Part shown: one piece after another, positions 59,187 through 64,000 of the stretch
Position numbering within the stretch: position 1 is the first letter of the stretch
Layout: every line of letters starts with the position of its first letter
Origin: Candidatus Fermentibacteraceae bacterium
GTDB lineage: Bacteria; Fermentibacterota; Fermentibacteria; Fermentibacterales; JCC-6
Assembly: GCA_016744855.1 (NCBI GenBank)
Contig: JADGDO010000012.1
Span: 1-64,000, forward strand
Direction of reading: 5' to 3'
DNA: 64,000 nucleotides
Position numbers and translations under genes: made by a program
The notes under the pieces: model-generated
Told to the model about the DNA's origin: nothing
The model's input: the letters and a program-made list of their open reading frames with translations, nothing else
The model's database searches: none

Positions 59187-62102
59187 ATGAAAACTTCTAA
59201 GGGTTTTACCCTTGTGGAGATAGTGATGGTCGTTGTTCTAATCGGAGTGATCTCTGCTGCTGCGTTTATTTTCCTTAGGGGAGGGCTCAGTGCCGCAGAT
59301 TCTGCGTCTGAACATTCCGTAGAGGCAAGCAGAGTGCAACTAGCTGCTTCAGAAATCGAATCACTTCTTGAAAATGCTGGATATCCAGGAGATCTGTTCA
59401 GAATTGATGAACCGGTACTGGAAGCTTCATCCGAGAGATTCAGTTTTTTCGCAAACACTACAAACCCGAGGGAATCGGGGCTTGAAGACGAGATTACGAT
59501 CGCTAACAATGATGGTTCCGTAACTGTTACTGACGGTTTCGGTACAAATTTGGTTTCCCCTCTTGGGAATGCTGAAATAGCTTTTGCATACACCAACTCT
59601 GCGGGAGAATCTATAGTAGATGCTGCTTCCGTAAGAAATGTTAGTTTTACAATAACGCTTGACTCCGGAATGGAGTACAGAGGCTATTCCTCTCCCTACA
59701 ACCTTGAGTTGGCTGGCCTCTCTCCTGAGGACTACCGCGAAATCTATGTTGCTATGGATGGGAACCCGAACCGCTGGACCGAATACAAATTCCAGGAAGA
59801 TTTCGAAACTCACCCCGGGTATGTTTTTGAGGATAATATGGAGGGTGATTTCGTATGGGAACCTGTTATACAGGAAGATTTTGAAAGCGCAGCCAGCTGG
59901 GCCAACAATTGGGATGGCTGGATCAGTGATCCCGGTTTTGGCAGGATACAGAGGCTGAACGACGCTTCCCTGGCCTACGAGGCAAACAACTGTCTTGTTC
60001 TTGACTGCTGGAAAACAGGTATCAGCACCAATATGGCCATCTGGACTGTTGATCTCAGCGATTATACAGATACAGACATGAGATTGAGATTTCACTGGCG
60101 TGAAGCTAATGATCAGCTGCATTATGAAGATGGTGTTTTCCTCCCGACCTTCACAGCGGGAGATACAACAGAGATTGATATTGAAGGATTTTCTGATTTC
60201 AGAAACGGCTTCAATAAAGGCTGGACCTACTGGACAAATGATTATGGCAGGATTGTTGTTACACAAGATTTCGCCACCGATGGGAATTACCTCAATATGG
60301 ATTCCCGAAGGAATGGTAGCGCCAATGAATGTCGTATAATGAACACATACGACCTTTCCGCCTATTCGGGAAGCAGCAATGTATGGCTCAGATACGACTT
60401 TGCCAGCCGCGACGATGAGAACAGCGCAGGCGATTTTATAGGAATCATGGGGGGATCTATCCAGGATGATCCACTCGCTCAGGTCGCCCTGACACCTGCT
60501 TCTTTCCCCAACGGCTCCTGGATAACAAGAACTGTTGATCTGGATGATCTGGCCCCTTCCGGATATGACTGGTCGGATTTCCGAATAGTCTTTGCACAGG
60601 AAGATAATGATCCTACTACTTCTGCTTCTGGTCTTGATGGAATCAGCATCGACAATGTAACAGTTATTGAAACTGTTGCAGATGCCTGGGATCTCTCGAA
60701 CAGAATGCTTCAAGCACCTTCTAATTTCCAGGCCTGGGAAGAGGGGCTCATAGATCTTACTGCAGAGGCCGCTTCAGCCGGTATTCCCTTCTCTAACGAC
60801 TTCAATATCGGATTCAGTGCAACAAACACCGATCCGTTCGATCTCGATGGCATCCTTTTTGATGCCATATATATTGATGCCAGGAACTTCGGTATGGCTG
60901 GATGGACTCACGGAGTCTGGCCCGGTTACACAGAAGACGAGTGGTTAGCTGTAGACAACAATGCAGATGCAAAAGAAGGAGACTGGTACTATTCTGTCGG
61001 TGGAACCACAAACTACAATACAACACCCACAAATGCCTGGCTTCAGAGCCCGGAGATAGATCTATCAACATTTTCAGATGGAGATAGGGTAGCCTTTGCT
61101 TTTTTCCACAAGTATGACTTCGGTAATGCCGGTGGAGGATGCAATATTATGATCAGTGACGATAATGGAGCCACATGGGATGTTATAGCTCCCTATTTCG
61201 GTTACTACACCAGTGCCGTAGCTTCTCTCGGCGGGCAGCCCGGCTGGACAGGACAGAACTATGGATGGGGTACAACCGGTCCTGATTCATACGATTTTGC
61301 CGTTTTTGATATAACTGAATATGCCGCAGCTAGTTCAGTAAGGATAAGGTTCAATTACGGAACATACGGAGAATCCCATGGTGGTTGGCAGGTAGATTAC
61401 TGCCGCAGCCGTGGTGGAGCCGACTGGCCTCAGGTAGATATGAATGGTGGAGGTTTCGACTGGTTTGCCTACTCCAATAGCGGAAATCCTGATCCTTCCT
61501 CAACCCCTAACGGCAGTTATTGGGCCGGTAATGATATGTCCACCAGTGGAGCTTGGGACCGCGAGTACGAAAACAACCAGAACAACTACCTTCTTTCTCC
61601 TCCGGTCTGTTTCGATAATGATACTGGTGCAGGTATCTATTCCTACCTCGAGTTTATTGCATCTCCCAGAACCCGATCGAGTGATTATGCGATCCTGGAA
61701 GTTGCAGCTTTCTCTCCAGTGGCACCGCCCAGTTGGCACACCATTTTTTCCGCTTCAGGAATTTCACCTTCATTCCAGCAGTTTAGGTATCGCATAGATT
61801 GGCTTCCACCTGATCTGGTCTGGACCGATAATAAAACTGTTGTGTTCAGGTGGCGCATGTATTCCAATGGATCCAGCACCGCCGGAGGATGGAATCTTGA
61901 CAATATCGAGTGTTTCACATCGGAGCAGGTTCTACCTGACATGTTCAATGGATCACCGGTCTTACTAGACTATGACGACACGGAAACTGACGATTTGCAT
62001 ATTGTTGATCCGCTGCTTGTCAGAGAATCATATACAACAAGAAGAGAGTCTGTAAGAGCACTCTATGCACCCGGACCACAAAGACTACTGGAGGATCGAT
62101 AG
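59187..62102 (+). CDS. Second giant pseudopilin (PilW/GspJ-like) with MAM/choice-of-anchor-type modules
   Basis: 971 residues from ATG 59187 with GAGAGGAG upstream; the earlier in-frame ATGs have no binding site. KGFTLVEIVMVVVLIGVISA is the prepilin motif with Glu5. The pilin head extends to about residue 195. Then a chain of beta-sandwich modules: DFE openings near residues 208 and 230, a unit at about 332-494 ending SGLDGISIDNVTVI (related to the module in the first giant pseudopilin), a unit with IMISDDNGATWDVI near residue 655 and RIRFNYGTYGESHGGWQVDY, and a last one ending STAGGWNLDNIECF. The final 40 residues are outside the last module. It stops directly before the lipoprotein gene. 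Confidence 0.85.
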   Translation: MKTSKGFTLVEIVMVVVLIGVISAAAFIFLRGGLSAADSASEHSVEASRVQLAASEIESLLENAGYPGDLFRIDEPVLEASSERFSFFANTTNPRESGLEDEITIANNDGSVTVTDGFGTNLVSPLGNAEIAFAYTNSAGESIVDAASVRNVSFTITLDSGMEYRGYSSPYNLELAGLSPEDYREIYVAMDGNPNRWTEYKFQEDFETHPGYVFEDNMEGDFVWEPVIQEDFESAASWANNWDGWISDPGFGRIQRLNDASLAYEANNCLVLDCWKTGISTNMAIWTVDLSDYTDTDMRLRFHWREANDQLHYEDGVFLPTFTAGDTTEIDIEGFSDFRNGFNKGWTYWTNDYGRIVVTQDFATDGNYLNMDSRRNGSANECRIMNTYDLSAYSGSSNVWLRYDFASRDDENSAGDFIGIMGGSIQDDPLAQVALTPASFPNGSWITRTVDLDDLAPSGYDWSDFRIVFAQEDNDPTTSASGLDGISIDNVTVIETVADAWDLSNRMLQAPSNFQAWEEGLIDLTAEAASAGIPFSNDFNIGFSATNTDPFDLDGILFDAIYIDARNFGMAGWTHGVWPGYTEDEWLAVDNNADAKEGDWYYSVGGTTNYNTTPTNAWLQSPEIDLSTFSDGDRVAFAFFHKYDFGNAGGGCNIMISDDNGATWDVIAPYFGYYTSAVASLGGQPGWTGQNYGWGTTGPDSYDFAVFDITEYAAASSVRIRFNYGTYGESHGGWQVDYCRSRGGADWPQVDMNGGGFDWFAYSNSGNPDPSSTPNGSYWAGNDMSTSGAWDREYENNQNNYLLSPPVCFDNDTGAGIYSYLEFIASPRTRSSDYAILEVAAFSPVAPPSWHTIFSASGISPSFQQFRYRIDWLPPDLVWTDNKTVVFRWRMYSNGSSTAGGWNLDNIECFTSEQVLPDMFNGSPVLLDYDDTETDDLHIVDPLLVRESYTTRRESVRALYAPGPQRLLEDR

Positions 62103-64000
62103 ATGAGCTGGACAAAAATACTGATTGCAGGAGTACTGATTCTTTTTGCTGTCGGTTGCGGTGAGGATTCAAGTGGACCTTCCGAGGAGCTCGCTGTTAC
62201 TGTCACTGCTCCACCTGCTGGTGGTGCCTCAGCAGTAGATACATATACTGTGACGTGGACATCATCCGCTACAAGCGGAACAGTATCTCTCTTTTACAAC
62301 ACGGTTGCAGGTCCTATAGGGCAACAGCAAATAGCCTCCGGTCTTTCGGCCAGCGGCTCACACTCCTGGGACCTTTCTGGAATTGCCGACGGTGAGTATT
62401 TTGTAAGAGCAATAATTACCAGTGGCGCTTCCTCTGGTTCAGACTGGTCGGATGGGTCTCTTACTGTGGATCATTCCAGTGGAGATCCTGCTATTACGGT
62501 GACAACACCACCTGAAACCGGTGCATCAGCAGATACATCTTTTGCTATAAACTGGGTTTCATCAGGTTATTCCAGTGGTATTGTTAATTTCTTTGTCGAC
62601 ACAGATACTGACCCAGCTTCCGGTCTTATTGAAATTGCAAAAAACCAGGATGACTCGGGTGAATATATCTGGAGCTGTGCTTCCTTCACCGAGGGGTACT
62701 ATTACATCTATGCGGTAATCACAGACAGTGTAAACACCAGCTCTGATTACAGCGCTGGAATACTGACTGTAGATCACGGTGGTCTGAACCCTGATTTTTA
62801 CATCACAAAACCGCCTGCTGCCGGTGCTGAAGCAGATAACGTCTATACAATTCAGTGGGAGAGCACAGCGCCACTGAATTCAACTGTTGATCTCTACTAC
62901 GATACAGATGAGGACCCATCATCAGGGCTTGTAGAGATAACAAAGGATATTTTTGACGATGGTTACTACTCCTGGAATTGTTCTTCTGCACCAGAGGGTG
63001 TTTACTATATCTACGGAGTTCTGGAAACTTCGACACCCAGTCGGCAGTCCGGCAGTGTTTTCTCTCTGGTTAATTCAGTGTCCAGGGGTACAATTGTAAC
63101 TGATTACAGTAATGGAACCCTCACAATTGCGCACACTGGTCAGTACTCCATTGAAGTAACAGAACCTCCTGCCTCGGGGGCTTCAGCGGATCAGAGTTTC
63201 CAGATTGAGTGGAATACAGATGCTCCTTCTTCAGAACCTCTGAGACTTTATTATGCTGCAGATACCACTGGAAGTGAACTCCTCGATTTAGCAACACTCG
63301 AACCTCCTGTCGGAACTGATTACAACTGGGATTGCAGCTCAATTCAAGATGGTAGTTGGTTTATTTACGCCGCTCTGGGTTCAAGAGGTATGGGTTCAGA
63401 CTGGAGTGCCGGCCCTGTAAACATTTCCCACGAAGAAGAATACAGTTTTACCATGACCACACCACCCGTTTCAGGTGCTACTGCGAATGAAGACTATCTT
63501 CTTCAATGGGAGACAGATGCCCCTCCTTCGGCCTATGTTTCTCTTTACTACGGTGTAACTTCAGAACCCGGTGGTACGGTGTACAGCATCGGAACTGGAA
63601 TCATGAACGGTGGTCAGTTTAACTGGCACTGTGAAGCAGTTGACGAGGGAGAGTACTTCGTTTACGGTGTCGTCAGTGATTCGCGTAACCCGCATGCTGA
63701 TGACAGAGGTGCCGGCAGTGACTGGAGTGACGGAACTCTGATTATCGATCATACGGGATATTCCATTAACATTACAGCTCCTTCGAGTCCGGGTGAACCT
63801 GCAGATGAGAGCTATCTTGTTGAGTGGCAGGCATCGGGAAATCCTGATTGCGCTATAGACCTTTACTACGATGATGATACTAATCCTTCAGATATGACTC
63901 TTATTGCAGAAGGATTGACTAACACCGGCTCACATGAATGGAATACACTTATCGCCGGTGAAGGTGAGTATTTCGTATATGGAATTATTTATGATCCAGC
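62103..64000 (+). CDS. Repeat-containing surface lipoprotein (3' end beyond the window)
   Basis: Open reading frame without a stop to the window edge (632 codons seen). ATG 62103 immediately follows the pseudopilin stop, with GGAGG upstream. Signal and lipobox LLFAVGC, Cys at residue 19 (MSWTKILIAG start). The mature protein is a tandem array of repeats of about 100 residues, each beginning with a TPP-x-x-GA-x-A segment, an IxW strand (YTVTWTS, FAINWVS, YTIQWES, FQIEWNT, YLLQWET, YLVEWQA), an LYY strand, then W-x-C or W-x-L, EGxYYIYGVI and a closing DWSDGTLxIDH. Six units are visible. This looks like Ig/fibronectin III-type rods anchored in the outer membrane. It is the last visible gene of the pilin-like operon. 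Confidence 0.85.
   Translation, partial: MSWTKILIAGVLILFAVGCGEDSSGPSEELAVTVTAPPAGGASAVDTYTVTWTSSATSGTVSLFYNTVAGPIGQQQIASGLSASGSHSWDLSGIADGEYFVRAIITSGASSGSDWSDGSLTVDHSSGDPAITVTTPPETGASADTSFAINWVSSGYSSGIVNFFVDTDTDPASGLIEIAKNQDDSGEYIWSCASFTEGYYYIYAVITDSVNTSSDYSAGILTVDHGGLNPDFYITKPPAAGAEADNVYTIQWESTAPLNSTVDLYYDTDEDPSSGLVEITKDIFDDGYYSWNCSSAPEGVYYIYGVLETSTPSRQSGSVFSLVNSVSRGTIVTDYSNGTLTIAHTGQYSIEVTEPPASGASADQSFQIEWNTDAPSSEPLRLYYAADTTGSELLDLATLEPPVGTDYNWDCSSIQDGSWFIYAALGSRGMGSDWSAGPVNISHEEEYSFTMTTPPVSGATANEDYLLQWETDAPPSAYVSLYYGVTSEPGGTVYSIGTGIMNGGQFNWHCEAVDEGEYFVYGVVSDSRNPHADDRGAGSDWSDGTLIIDHTGYSINITAPSSPGEPADESYLVEWQASGNPDCAIDLYYDDDTNPSDMTLIAEGLTNTGSHEWNTLIAGEGEYFVYGIIYDP

Noticed and set aside
59427-60713. 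428-residue open frame on the minus strand inside the second giant pseudopilin gene
   Set aside because: It is antisense to a strongly supported gene, has no ribosome binding site or recognisable motif, and its length follows from the codon composition of the + strand gene.

Overview
The window looks like a chromosomal segment of an uncultured diderm (Gram-negative-type) bacterium. Evidence is a TonB-family C-terminal domain, many lipoproteins with clear lipoboxes, a C-terminal domain resembling type IX secretion sorting domains, type IV/II prepilin-like proteins and an MurU/AmgK-like cell-wall recycling pair. Composition and gene style (moderate GC by eye, very frequent TTG starts, tightly overlapping genes, big extracellular beta-sandwich proteins) recall FCB-related candidate phyla such as Fermentibacterota/Aegiribacteria. 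That placement is a memory-based guess, not a result. Nearly everything reads on the + strand: only rpsT and one tRNA-Leu are on the minus strand.

Layout. 1-419: a purine-rich ~140-bp tandem repeat and its flank. 420-1769: two paralogous small lipoproteins. 1820-4684: tRNA-Cys, an NapH-like polyferredoxin, a TlpA-like thioredoxin and a glycosyltransferase. 4755-9140: a partner-switch signalling module (STAS antagonist, RsbW-like kinase, and a 1204-residue P-loop/HEAT/PP2C protein). 9155-13137: SAM hydroxide adenosyltransferase, a GH57-like protein, a small zinc-ribbon-like protein, and a MurU/AmgK-like pair. 13155-16550: trpS, cysS, a TonB-like protein, and convergent rpsT. 16680-20721: M14 carboxypeptidase, J-TPR protein, MerR regulator, two tRNA-Pro genes flanking pcm and a COG2426 membrane protein. 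20833-27182: apt, an acidic lipoprotein, a multi-PAS hybrid histidine kinase and rarA. 27172-32188: a ChpT-like degenerate histidine phosphotransfer protein, rnr, nadE and purH. 32203-40571: lytic transglycosylase, NHL/FlgD-like protein, two DUF21 proteins, a GGDEF-HEAT protein and a PAS protein. 40603-42070: three tRNAs, a zinc-ribbon coiled-coil protein and rnpB. 42074-50018: recJ, dinG-like helicase, YfiH-family protein, a TPR protein, obg and dprA.

50059-64000 is the most unusual part. A perfect sigma-54 -24/-12 element lies just before an operon of seven prepilin-like proteins. Two of them carry the normal pilin N-terminus on enormous C-terminal regions (1309 and 971 residues) made of beta-sandwich modules of the MAM/choice-of-anchor kind. 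Three others are GspK/PilX-like, lacking Glu5. The operon continues into a lipoprotein of about 100-residue repeats that runs off the window edge. No assembly ATPase, platform protein or secretin is present, so it looks like a set of pilus-tip or pseudopilus-displayed adhesins or enzymes that use a machine encoded elsewhere.

Other recurring themes are translational coupling (ATGA, TTGA, CTGA and TAATG junctions), two well-supported CTG start codons, and consistent -35/-10 promoters with a 16-17 bp spacer before the tRNA genes, rpsT and rnpB.
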